NCBI GenBank assembly: GCA_010279815.1
Contig: QEOQ01000626.1
Span: forward strand, 1,096,538-1,160,537
Length of the DNA stretch: 64,000 bases
From: Brachionus plicatilis
Lineage: Eukaryota > Rotifera > Eurotatoria > Ploima > Brachionidae
Direction of reading: 5' to 3'
Shown: positions 37,441 through 48,724 of the stretch, in pieces
Numbering within the stretch: the first letter of the stretch is position 1
How the letters are laid out: every line of letters begins with the position of its first letter
The notes under the pieces: generated by a model
Database searches by the model: none
What the model saw: only the letters and a program-made list of their open reading frames with translations
What the model was told of the DNA's origin: nothing
Position numbers and translations under genes: made by a program

Positions 37441-38868
37441 TAGTTCTTTTAGAAAAATAAATAATTCTCTCAGATTCACTCGGTAAATTGAAAATCGTTT
37501 TAAAATAATCATATACTAAATTTACTATATTTTTACGTTCTGTAATTATTAAATTATTGAGTAAAAAATAAAGTATAACTTTAAAATATTTAATATTATA
37601 AATGAATATGAAGTCTATAATTGAATGAATTTTTTAATAAGAAATTAGTGTTTTGATATTTTGGTTTTTGTACCTTTTAAAAATTGTGAACAATCATAAT
37701 CTCGACTGGGTGTTTTTTTCGGCACTAAAATTTAATGACTGCTGATACCATATTGCTTAAGTTTTTTATAAAATTTCAATTTGTTAAAGTATTTTGAGAA
37801 CAATTTTATTCTAAAATTTTAGAATAAGAATTTAATTATTTAATGCAGAATAAGTAAATTTATGAATTTATGATATTCAAAAAAATTTAATTTTTTGTCA
37901 ATCTGTATATTTATTTATTCTAATAGATTTAAAGCACCATGGGCAGAAAAATAATTCTTTAAAATAGAAAGTAGAGAGTTAAATAAAATACAAAATTTAA
38001 CATTAAATGAAAGAAATAATGAAAGAAATGTAATTTTCTCCACACTATTAATTTGTTTACAAAACAAGGTGCTTTTCTGATCAAACTCTTTTTAGTTACC
38101 TCGTAGGAATGTCAAGGTATTCCAGCACATCGAGCTTTTCTTTAACTTCTTCAAGAAGAATATCTTATGTTTCATGTATAGTTCTTCTACCATCTCCAAG
38201 TTCAAAGTTTCCAACAAAGGTCTAATCCTCGCAAATTTCTTAATTCCGTATTTGTGATTTAACTTATTTAAGTAAAACTGTTATGCAACGAGTCAAAGCG
38301 GACATTATATCATTTAAATAAGAAGAGGAAACAGATTAGAAAAAGAAATTGTTTAAAACAAAGATTCGATAAAGAGGAAACTCGAATCAAAAACAAAGAG
38401 GCTTAAGCAAATACTGAGTAAAATTAATATTGTTAAAATGTGACTTTGATTTGAATTTGTGGGCTTTATTTAGAAATTTTAATTTGATTAAAATTGGTTT
38501 TTAATTTTGTTGTAGCTGGGATTTAGAACTAAGCTGTGATTGAGTTGAGGATAGATTGGCTCCTAAGCAAATATTTGCATTTCTAATTTGATGATAATCA
38601 CAAATTCCGTTTTTTGTGTCTCATTTATTTGATAGGTACGCGGTATAAATTGAATTGAATTTTTAAAAATATTTTTTTTTTCTTCAACTATAATTAAAAT
38701 ATTGTTCATAATCCGACTGGGAAAAGTAATTAATCTTTCATTTTTGGCATTCCATCGGCCATCTCAAATCATATCTTACATAATTTTTTATGTCTCAGAG
38801 CAATTAATTTTTGAATTTAAATAGAAGATCTGATTGTAGATATTCAAAATATTTGAATCGAATATTTT
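37441..38868. other. Intergenic sequence 5' of the cysteine-rich gene
   Basis: AT-rich. The only recognisable item is the coding relic at 38096-38262; the promoter of the secreted peptide gene should lie at the right end. Confidence 0.45.
38096..38262 (-). pseudogene. Coding relic, probably retrotransposon C-terminus
   Basis: The minus strand is open for about 54 codons from HKYGIKKFARIRPLLETL, through EMVEELYMKHKIFFLKKL, to CWNTLTFLRGN-stop. The Lys/Leu/Phe pattern resembles C-terminal tails of LINE ORF2 proteins, but I cannot match it to a specific family. It could be another transposon type. Confidence 0.35.
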
Positions 38869-38897
38869 AGAGAGCAACCAGCAGCAGTAATCATAAA

Positions 38898-39573
38898 ATG
38901 AGAAGCTATCTAACATTTTTTTTAGTAGCAATGGTGGCACTAGTTCTGGTAGCTTGCGAGTCCGAGAATCCTGATAAACTAAATAAATTTGATCTCAGTT
39001 CATCAACGGAGCGTGATTCGCTTGTGTCAGCTTTGATCAAGAGAGCCGCCAAAAAGCCCACAAGGACCAAGCGCAGGTTACAGGACGTAGAAAAGCTAAT
39101 GGCCGAAGACGAAATCATGTCCATGCTAATATGTGATGCTTGTGATAAGTACTCGTGTGCCGCCAGCTATTGCCAGTATTGTGATCAGTGCAGGCACGAG
39201 AAAAATGGTAATTTGAATTTTTAAAAAAATTTAAAATTTTTTTTTAAATAAATTTTTATTCTAAGATAGATTTTATGGTAAATTAGAGAAAAAAAGATAT
39301 GTGTTCTACTAGGCATTCTAAAACAATGACAAATTGATGATTTTTTTGATTTTTGATTTTAATTAAAAAATTTTCTTCTTTAGTACTATTTTTCCGAATT
39401 GTTTAGTTTTTTATTAAATAATTAGTCGTTCAAAAATTGTACCATTTATGTGGATTTTAAACTATTCAGAAACAAATGAGGTTAATAATTTTCTTTACTG
39501 CTGTGGTCAGTGTTTCAAATTTCCATGTTTTAAATTTTTTTTAATGCATGTTTTAATAAATAATTTAAAATAA
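38898..39573 (+). CDS. Secreted cysteine-rich peptide precursor (two exons)
   Basis: Exon 1 is 38898-39207 and exon 2 is 39470-39573, joined at G|gtaatt and attcag|AA in matching phase to give 137 residues. Residues 1-20 are a clear signal peptide (FFLVAMVALVLVAC). A Ser/Lys/Arg-rich propeptide follows, with basic cleavage sites KR (48-49) and KRR (58-60). The C-terminal part has ten cysteines: 79, 82, 87, 92, 95, 98, 114, 115, 118 and 123. The opening CDACDKYSCAASYC and the later CC pair recall the invertebrate neuropeptide trissin (C-x2-C-x3-C-x3-C then CC), but here four extra cysteines and a hydrophobic tail are present. If intron 1 were retained, the frame would stop at 39224 with only the first six cysteines. 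Probably a secreted signalling or defence peptide; identity unproven. An acceptor-like aatattttag ends 27 bases before the ATG. Confidence 0.7.
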
Positions 39574-40839
39574 ATAAATAATTTTTAAATTGATTAATCA
39601 TTAAAAACGTTGACACAGTGCAAGAATTAAAAATGTGAGATATTTATTTGTTTGTCTTTAAAACTAAAAAATGTCAATTAAATGTTTTTTTATTTAAATA
39701 ATTTATAATAAATCTTGGACATCCAAAACTAAACTTAAAATTATACTGTAAAATTAAATAAAGGCTAGGATTAATTGAATACCAAAAAAGCTAACTGGTT
39801 TAACAAAGAAAACAAAGAAATAATTTTTTAAACTTAAAAATATATTTTAAAAAAGATAAAAAAAACAATAATTGTTGCACCAAAACTTTCTTTGCTTTTT
39901 AAATGTGATCCCATTTTATTTTGAAATTTAAACTAATACTTTTAGCTTGAACTGGTAGTTTACAAAATAAATCTTGTAAAAAAGTATAGCAATTACTATA
40001 ATGAAAAAATACTTGATATTATATTTTTATTTTTTCCTATCTTTTTTGTAGAACATTAATCTACTTATAATTTAATGACAAAATATTTAATTCTTGTATT
40101 AAATGATTATATTTACAGGTCCAGAAATTCAAAATTTAAGTGCTATCTGAATTTCTAAATTTTGACTTGAAATTCGTAAACTACGCCCTTTGAAACCCTT
40201 AATTTCATTTTTTTGGGAGGCTCAAAAAAATTAATTTTTATACTTAGGGGTCTAAAAATAACTAACCCTTTAAAAAGTTGTAGCTCTTTCAAACCCAAGT
40301 ATTCAATGATAAGATTATATAAATTCTGAAAGAGAATAAAATTTTCTACACTCTAGTGTATATTTTTATTTTAAAGAAAGGATGCATCAATTTTTATATT
40401 GAAAAAAGACTAAATATTTTAACTAAATTTAAGACTCAATCTCACTAAAAATTATTATTATGGCACCAAAATCTAAATTTATCCATAACCTTGGGGTATT
40501 TAGCCAGATAGTTGAGATGGAAACTAATGAAGAGATGGAGGTTAATTTTGAACCTGATATTAAGTATAAAGATCAAGAATCTTTATTTTCATCAGTGATT
40601 TTATTTTCCATGTTGAAAATTTAGTCAAAAAATTTGGAAATAAAATTTTTTTTGCTTAAAAATCTTTACAAGCTAAATCCAATAAAAAATCCATGGTGTT
40701 ATTTAAAACAGCATATAAGAGCGAGAATATTATTTACCAAAGTATATGCTTAATTAATTTTTTTTATCACATGACTTATAATTTTATTTTAAAAATTACA
40801 ATTAAAATACTTTCAATAAATTAAATTTTTTGTAACAAA
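39574..40839. other. Intergenic sequence before XPF
   Basis: AT-rich. It contains a 54-codon frame at 40460-40624 (MAPKSKFIHNLGVFSQIVEM and on), rich in acidic residues after residue 20. I do not recognise it and cannot tell whether it is expressed. Confidence 0.35.
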
Positions 40840-43800
40840 ATGGATGCCTTGCTAGAGTATGAGAACAATGTTTACTTGGACATGTTTCACAACGATGGTA
40901 TTTTAGTGATGGCCGAAGGTCTGGGAATTGAAAGAATATTCTTGAATTTCATTAAACTTTACTGTGACGCCACAAATTTGGTGATTGTGGTAAATGCACA
41001 TGAAGCCGAGGAGCAATATTTTACTAGTAAAATCAAAGAGAGTGATCCCCAATCTTTTGAGTATGTGACCAAAATAACCACAGAAACTCATAGCCAAAAC
41101 GAGAGAGCCCAGGCATATCTAAAAGGAGGCTGCTTTTTTGTAACAAGTCGAATATTGGTAGTCGACATGCTCACTGAACGAATACCAATTGAATATATAA
41201 CAGGAATTTTGGTGTACAATGCCCACAAGATAATTGACTCGTGTCAAGAGACATTTATCTTGAGGATGTTCCGTCAAAAAAATAAAGTATTTTTATGTCT
41301 TAGTATTTTTTTAAGTATTTTTTCTTAGTTTAGTAATTTTTTAATTCTAGAAAGGCTTCATCAAAGCATTTTCGGATAATCCGATCTTTTTTACCAAGGG
41401 TTTTAGCAAGGTAGAACGTGTCATGAAAAATTTATTTGTCAAAAAGTTGTTCATATATCCAAGATTTCATGTGGATATAGAGGCAGAGCTCACCAAGTAT
41501 AAAGTAATTAAAATTAAAAAAAATCAATCCACTATTAAATGGTATTTATAGCCCGAAGTAATTGAAATACATGTAGGTCTTAGTGATAATTCATGCCGGA
41601 TTCAGATGGCCCTAATGGATATTCTTAATGTTCTTTTACAAGAATTTAAAGGATGCTGCTCTTATGTAATCAATTTTATTTATTTTTTTTCTTTTAATAT
41701 TAAAACTTAAATAATTAGTTAAATTAATCTTAAATAAATTTTAGATAGATCATGATTTTTTGACAATGGAAATGGTTGTTTCTCGTCCATTTGATCAAAT
41801 TGTAAAAGCGCAGCTAGAACCAGTATGGAACCAGCTCGGATCGAAACCTAAACAATTGATATCAGATATCAGGACTCTTAGACTTCTTTTATAGTAATTT
41901 TTTTAATTATTCTTTTCTTTTTTTTTCCGAAAATTATTAAATATCTAATCAATTTAATAAACCAATTAAATAGATGCAAATACATATTCCAGCTTTTGTA
42001 AAAATTGATAAAAATTCTTAAATAAATAAGTAAGCAAAATAAAGCAGTATTTTTAGAAAATAAACTTTAATGGAATATAAAAAGAATCAGATGATTTTTT
42101 TTTTCTAATACTCAAATGCCAATATAGTAGTTGTAGCATTGAGTGATGCATTTCAAAAGTACTTAGACCATAAATGAATTTAATTCATTTATCTAGCATC
42201 GCTTCGAAACTACATTCGTTGCCAACGAAAGAATGATTACTTTTTTTTTTACAAGCTAAATTAAAAATTGGCAAAAAAAATCTTACTTTTGGAGTTTTTG
42301 TTAATTGATAATTCAATCCAATGTGCAAGCACATTATAGCTTTCATTTTATTATTATTATTACTAATAGAATGATTTTTTAAAGAATTTCATAGAACTTA
42401 TTATTTTTTTAAATTTTATAATCAAGTAATCTGCGTTTTGGTTTAACTATCAATTACATTTTTTGATTCAATAATGGTTGTCAATAGAAAAAATGATTAT
42501 TAAAGGCTAATAATAATTTTTTTTTGAATCAAATAAATATATTTTTAGATTTCTATTTTATTTTAATGTTAAAATTAGTCATTATTTTGTAGAATTTAAA
42601 AAATTTATTTTTCTCATTGTTTTTGTAATAATGTTTGATTTAATCATCACAATCAGTATAATATAAAATAGAGTCATTTTAAAAATAAATTTCTTTGTTA
42701 CACATAATAAGTTTTAATTTAAAAAAAATTAAATCTGAAGCAAGAAATTTTTTTTTACTTTAAAAATTATTAAATTTTAAAAATTTAAATTATAACACCG
42801 ACTGGAAAAAAGAAAATATAAATCGAAAAAAAGCACATTAAAAAATACAAAATAAAAAAAAAATATATATTAATAATGTTTTTAATATTTAAAGTTTAGT
42901 AAAGGTTAAATTATGATAGAAATCGAAAAAATATTTCTTAAAATTTTTTTTTTTATTAATCATGACATTATTTTAATTTTTAAGTGAAAAAATTATAAAT
43001 TTAAAATTTTTCACCTTCTTTCAATTTTTCACAAATTTTTCACAATTTATAATTTTTTAACCTTCAAATAATTTTCATAATAAATTGACCATTGATTATT
43101 TTGCATTCCTTTTTGACGTCATTAATTCATGACTCAATTTATTTTTAAAAGAATTATAAAAACAAAAAAATACGTAAATTCAAGAATATAACTTATTTGA
43201 CTTAGATTTTTCACTTAAAACCAAGAGGGAGATATAATGGTTTTTTTCTACAATTTTCGAGTATTATCTTTAAAATTCTTTTATTTAAAAAATATTATTA
43301 AGCTATTTGACTCAATATGATTCAATAACTTTTTTCAAAATGTTAAACTGCCTAAAATCGCACGAAAAAGATATCGGCCGAAGTAGCGGATGGATGTTTC
43401 TGGATGCAGCAAATGAGTTATTTACCAAAGCCAAGCTCAGAGTATACGGCAGTGAGATGCGCAATTATCCAAAGCCTGATCCCAAAAAAAAATTCAAATG
43501 GTCAAAAGAAAACAAAGGTCTGTACTTTGATAAAGCCTATTTTTTAGTCCATTATCAATTTTCGTTCATTTGAAGATATGGCATCAAGGATAATCGCCGA
43601 AAGTCCGAAATTAAAAGTGCTGAAGGAAGTTTTAGAAGAATTAGGTACGGAAGAAAATTCCGAAGAAGAAATAAATATTCTAATTGTGGCCAACGATGAC
43701 CGAACATGTTCACAAATAAAACATGTATTTAAAAATATTTTTTTTCTAAATAAAATTTTGAAAAAATTTAGTTCTTGAGAAAAAATCGTTTGACCAGAAA

Positions 43801-46800
43801 TATGGAAGCTGGTTCCAAAAAAGCTACCAAACAATTCGAAAAATTTGATATAGCTGAAGAGCAAAAGTCGGACGAAAAAGACGACGAATTCATAGTTAAA
43901 ATGATACTTAAACCATTTGGTAGCATCGATCTCAATGAGAGACAAGTTGACACAAAAATTTCAAAAATGGTAAAAAAATTGGACAGAAAAAACAAGGAAA
44001 AAGAAATTGTCACTCTCACTCAAATGGTCAAAAAGACTTCAACAAAAGAATCCAAATCATCAAGTGAAAGTGAGTCGAGCGATGGTTCTTCGTCCAACGA
44101 TGAAGACCAGCCAGCTCAAAGTTCTGAACAAAACTTGGTTAAAAAAAACACAAATTTGTTCCTTAGTGCCTTGGAAGGCGGAACTAGACAAAAAATTTCT
44201 CTAATAAAATTATTATATGAGACAAAGCCAAAATATATAATCCTCTATGACAGTCAGCTATGGTTCGTTCGGCAAATAGAAGTGATACAATGTCTCAGGT
44301 ACAAGAATCCCATGCGGGTCTATTTCATGATGTACACCAATTCAAGCGAAGAGCAACGCTACTTGACTTCGATTCGGACAGAAAAGGAGTCCTTCGAAAT
44401 TTTGATCAGAGAAAAGGCTAATATGATTGTGACAGAGGAACAAGATGGAAAACTTGAACTGCCCAAAGAAACTGACAAGGAAAAAGATACTATAATGGAG
44501 CAGTTTAATAGCAGAAAAGGTGGGCTACCGCCAGTGCCCCAAGAGTCTGAGCCACCTAAAATTATTGTTGACATGAGGGAGTTTCGGTGCGAGCTTCCTT
44601 CTATTTTGCACAAAAGAGGCTTCCATATTGAGCCATGTACACTTGAAGTTGGAGATTATGTCCTAACGCCCAGCATTAGTGTTGAACGAAAGAGTATAAA
44701 TGATTTGATTGAATCCCTTGCCAATGGCCGTCTATACAACCAAGTGAATGCAATGTCTCGTTCTTACAAAATCCCGGTACTTCTCATTGAGTTTGATCCT
44801 AAAAAACCATTTCAATTAAATGTATTTATAAACAATTTTTTTTTGTTGAAAATTTAAATTTAAATTTTACTAAGCTATCTAATTTATGCTCAATACTAGA
44901 GTTTTACTTAAAAAAATTTTATTCTAGGTAAATGAAAAAAAATTTTTTACTTAAATTTTGGTGAAATCTGAGTGAAGTGAAAAGGTTTTGTTTACTTTAT
45001 TTTTTAAGAAAACTATTGGTATTTTGGAGTTTTGTAACTTTTAAAAAAAGTCTTTTATTTAAATTTTGAGAAAAAATTAAGTAAAAACTTGACTTAAAAA
45101 TTGTTAAATATTTTGACTTTTACAAATGTCGGATTAATTTGTTTTTTTTTAATCAACGATAAATTTGATAACTTTTTATTCATTTATAAAGCAATAAAAT
45201 AATTAAATATGTTATTTTGCCAAAAAAGTATAATAAAGTACTTTGTGAATTTTTGTAACAACGGTAAAAAGCAAAAATTTTAATAAATTTTTTTGTTTAG
45301 GTCTAATAATTATTGTGCAAAACGTAACAGCTGAAAAATTCAAAGTTATTGCACAAGCTAACTTTAGGTAATATAAAGTTTGTATCAGCCTTAGACCTAA
45401 ACAAAAAAAATTTTGCTCTTTTCCTTTGTTACAAAAATTCACGAAGTACTTTATTACACTTTTTGTCAAAAAAAAGGTATCTTGAAGTTGATGATCAATT
45501 CAAAAGGTTTATCTTTAGATATTATAATAAATCTTTGGTTTAATTTAAATAATTTTAATGTAACATGATTAACATGTTATGAAGATTTAAAAAATAAATT
45601 GAAAAAAAATTTTCTCAATCTATTGTATAAATCGATTTTTATATTTCAATGTATTAACTTATATTTTTTAAAGTTAATTTGAATTTTTTTGTTTCAAAAT
45701 TATCTGTATCTAACAATCGATATAAAATTTAAAAAAGAAATTCAAATAATAAATTTCAAATAAGTAATAAAATGAAAATAAACTTGACAAAAAATTATTC
45801 AAAAAAATAAAAATCAATTTTATCAATGGATTGAGAAATTTTTTTTTCAATTTATTTTTTATTTTTTAAATCTACATGACATATTAATCATTTTACACTA
45901 AAATTATTTAAATTAAACCAAAGATTTATTAAAAGAAAAACAAACTTTTTGAATTGATCATCAACTTCAAGATGCCAATAAAAATATTTTTTTATTTTAT
46001 AGCTTTTTATAATATTCAAATAAATAAATTTTTATCAAATTTATTGTTCATAATCAAAGAATAAAAAAAAAGCTATTCCAATTTAAAATTAAAAATATGT
46101 CTTTTAAATAAAAAAATTAAACGAAAAATTTTTACAAATAGAGTTTGGTTAATTATTGAAATAGATTCTGAATTTAAAAAATTTCTGAAAATTGTTATTT
46201 TGGATATTTTCGTTTCAATCCGATCTTTTCAATTCAGAAAAAATTGAATAAATTTTTTTAGTTTTTTACTTATAAATGTTATTTCTTATTCGTAAAAAAG
46301 ATATTCAAGTTTTTCTGAATAGAAATGAACTTCACAACTCCGCCGAAAATGGTATGTTGTTATTTTTTTATTTATTTTGATTGCTTTTTTAAATGCAAAA
46401 TGACAAACAAAAAATTATGATGGCATGGTACTTTTAAATTTACGGTGAAAGATTTAAAATTTTTTTAGAGTTATCAAGCATTAGCTAGTAATGAAATCAG
46501 TCCGCAGCATACCAGCTCAAAGCTAAGTCTTTTGACAATACACTTTCCAAAATTAAGAATTCTTTGGTGTTCAAGTCCTAGTGAGACAGCTGAAATATTC
46601 GAAGAGCTTAAGTCCAACTGTCCTCAACCAGATGCTGAGACCGCCATGTCGATCAAGACCGATCAGGTTATTGAAGATGATGATTTGAAGTTTAATCCGG
46701 TTTTAAGAGATCTTTTGCTCAAAATTCCTGGCATTGACTCCAAAAATGTACATAGAGTTATCACTAAAGTAAAGGATTTATTTTCATTGTGCCAAATGTC

Positions 46801-47074
46801 CGAGCAAGAGTTGAGTGATGTTCTTGAAAATTCTAAAAGTGCTAAATTAGTTTATGAATTTTTGAATACAAGTAAAAAAGATGAAGCTCTGAGTTTAATA
46901 AATGATGAAGTAGACTTTGAAGATTTGGACAATTTTTATGAATTTGATTCAAAAAAGACCAATTCTAGCAATTCACCCGAAAGTAATAAAAAAAATTTTT
47001 TAAATATCAATTCCAAAAGCAAGAATTCTACAAAAAGCAAACCAAAAACGAATACTAAATCAAAAAAAAAATAA
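40840..47074 (+). CDS. ERCC4: XPF/ERCC4, structure-specific DNA repair endonuclease subunit
   Basis: Catalytic subunit of XPF-ERCC1, which cuts 5' of lesions in nucleotide excision and crosslink repair in the nucleus. Eight exons: 40840-41286, 41351-41503, 41552-41665, 41745-41893, 43303-43517, 43576-43724, 43772-44821, 46469-47074; every phase joins, giving 960 residues (human 916). The N-terminal dead SF2 helicase domain shows LLEYENNVYLDMF, FVTSRILVVDMLTERIP, ITGILVYNAHKI and FRQKNKKGFIKAFSD. A charged Ser/Lys linker (exon 7 start) precedes the nuclease: LTQMVKKTS, LYDSQLWFVRQIE, D676 in VDMREFRCELP, and the catalytic VERKSIND at 713-720. The C-terminal helix-hairpin-helix pair around LLLKIPGIDSKNVHRVI (about 840-890) should bind ERCC1. 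A Lys/Ser/Asn tail follows. Introns 4 (1.4 kb) and 7 (1.65 kb) are long; intron 7 holds two fold-back elements. Confidence 0.97.
45219..45467. mobile_element. Fold-back element in XPF intron 7
   Basis: Arms 45219-45306 and 45391-45467 are imperfect inverted repeats; paired landmarks are TAATAAAGTACTTTGTGAAT with its complement ATTCACGAAGTACTTTATTA, and TTTGTTTAGGTCTAA with TTAGACCTAAACAAA. The spacer is about 85 bases. No coding capacity. Likely a miniature inverted-repeat element. Confidence 0.8.
45479..45973. mobile_element. Second, larger fold-back element in XPF intron 7
   Basis: Arms about 45479-45655 and 45800-45973 are inverted copies: ATCTTGAAGTTGATGATCAA pairs with TTGATCATCAACTTCAAGAT, and AATAAATCTTTGGTTTAATT with AATTAAACCAAAGATTTATT. 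It starts 12 bases after the first fold-back. It could form a very long hairpin in the pre-mRNA. No coding capacity. Confidence 0.8.
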
Positions 47075-48045
47075 TTTCCTTTATTCTATTTATTCAACTA
47101 GTTTCATTTCAATTTCTTAATCAATTTTATTAATAAATTTTTTTTTATTAGTTTTTTTTTCAATTATTCATAAATCATTATTTTTTCCAACGGTGAATGT
47201 GAACTGTTCTGATTTTTTGTTTTCATGATAAATTAAGATCATCAGTTCTTCTGGTCTGATAATTTTTTTACCAAAAAAAAATAAACAAAACTATTAATGT
47301 AAATTCTGTTAATTACACTAAACCTGGATCTAACAAAATAATGCTTGTTTTAATTTTTTTAGATACAAAAATAAACAAATAATAAATAAATTAAATGATT
47401 TTATTAATTTTTTTTATCACGTATTACGTTTGATTAATTCGATTTTATGGTTAATCAACAGGCTTTTATCCCTGTCAATTAACGATCAATTAAAACTCCA
47501 TTTATTTCAAGTAATTTTTATGCTACAGGCAAACACATAAATAAATAAATTAGTAAAACATCAAGTTTTTCTAAAAAATATTCAAAAAAAAATACATCCT
47601 ACTGTAATGGAATGATAAAGGATATTTTTTTTTTGAGTTGTATCTAGAACAAAAATATCTTCTTTTACCATTGGCATGTTGCAAATTGAGTACAAATTAT
47701 CTTCTAAATTTTTAGTGGCATCTTAATATAATGGAATTTTTAATTTTTTTGCTAAACTAAATAACTCTTTTTAAGTTTTATATAAAATTATTCTTTCTGT
47801 AACCCTATTCTTACTTTTTATACTATTTTTTGTTTTATGAAATTTTAATTGCGACGCATTTTTAATTATTTTAAATTAGTTTCTACTAAATTAGATGATT
47901 GCATTAATTAAGATATGTTTCCATCAATTTAAATGATTTTATTAAAATAGTGTTTTTTTAATTTAAAAAAGTGGTATCAGAATTTTATTCACCAAAATTA
48001 TCTTAAATTTCCATTAATAAAAAAAATATATTAGACTTTAGTTTG
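47075..48045. other. Intergenic AT-rich sequence 3' of XPF
   Basis: XPF 3' region; no further gene or repeat seen. Confidence 0.5.
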
Positions 48046-48724
48046 TGGTTTTGGAGTTCGTTTCTATTTGGCATTGTGAATTTTGGTACAAAATAACAAA
48101 AACAAAATATAAAAATATACCAAAGCTTAAGTTCTGAAGAACCAAAACATGTTCTGTAAATTGTAACAACTGATACATCCTCTGTACCAGCACTTAAAGT
48201 CAAGTCGGATTTTTTTGAGTCAAATTCACAATTTTCTGCATTTTGGAGATTTATTGCAGAGCTTTGCAGAATCAGTATATTGGTGGTACAAAGGATGTAT
48301 CAGTTTCTCTGATTTACAGAACATGTTTTGGTCCTTCAGAACTTAAGCTTTGGTATATTTTTTATTTTGTTCTAGCTATTTTGTACCAAAATTCACAATG
48401 CCTTTTAATTCGGTCATTTCAATTCGGTTCTTTGCCAATAACTTTTGAATGGAATGAAATAAAACTTGGTCTGCAAAATGTTACAGCCTTAACAAGTTGG
48501 TTGAGGACCTAAGTCTGCATTAACTGTTCAAAACCTTATTTGAATCATTCTAAATTAATTAAAAAATGCATAAGTTTGCACGCTATTTTGCAGACTTTAT
48601 CTTGATGTGTAACAAATTTGTAACAGATTGTAACATTTTGTAGAACCAGTTTATTTTATTCAATTCTAAATTTATTGGCAAAGAACAGAATTGAAATGAT
48701 CGAATTGATACGAACTTCACAACC
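48046..48724. mobile_element. Palindromic element A (outer), interrupted by element B
   Basis: Ignoring 48070-48402, the left arm (GGTTTTGGAGTTCG, then AATTCGGTCATTTCAATTCGG, TTCTTTGCCAATAA, CTGCAAAATGTTACA) is repeated inverted at about 48630-48724. The interior has TGTAACA motifs. Flanks tttagtttg and attagtttt agree at seven of nine positions, a possible degenerate 9-bp target duplication. Its tip GGTTGTGAAGTTCG resembles that of the 61020 element, so the two are probably relatives. Confidence 0.65.
48070..48402. mobile_element. Palindromic element B (copy 1), nested in element A
   Basis: 333 bases with inverted ends GGCATTGTGAATTTTGGTAC; the arms continue with AAAGCTTAAGTTCTGAAG and ACCAAAACATGTTCTGTAAA. 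The two halves are near complements, so short frames on both strands spell similar peptides. Flanks tttctattt and ttttaattc agree at six of nine positions. Same family as 60417-60744 and the half copy at 3551. Confidence 0.85.

Noticed and set aside
46326..46350. Possible extra XPF exon reading MNFTTPPKM before a gtatgt
   Set aside because: Phase does not fit exon 7, and exons 44821 and 46469 join directly with the expected length between conserved blocks.
48003..48512. Peptides sharing [13 protein letters not shown] at 48003-48512 and 60384-60592
   Set aside because: They are readings of the palindromic element B, on both strands, not a protein family.
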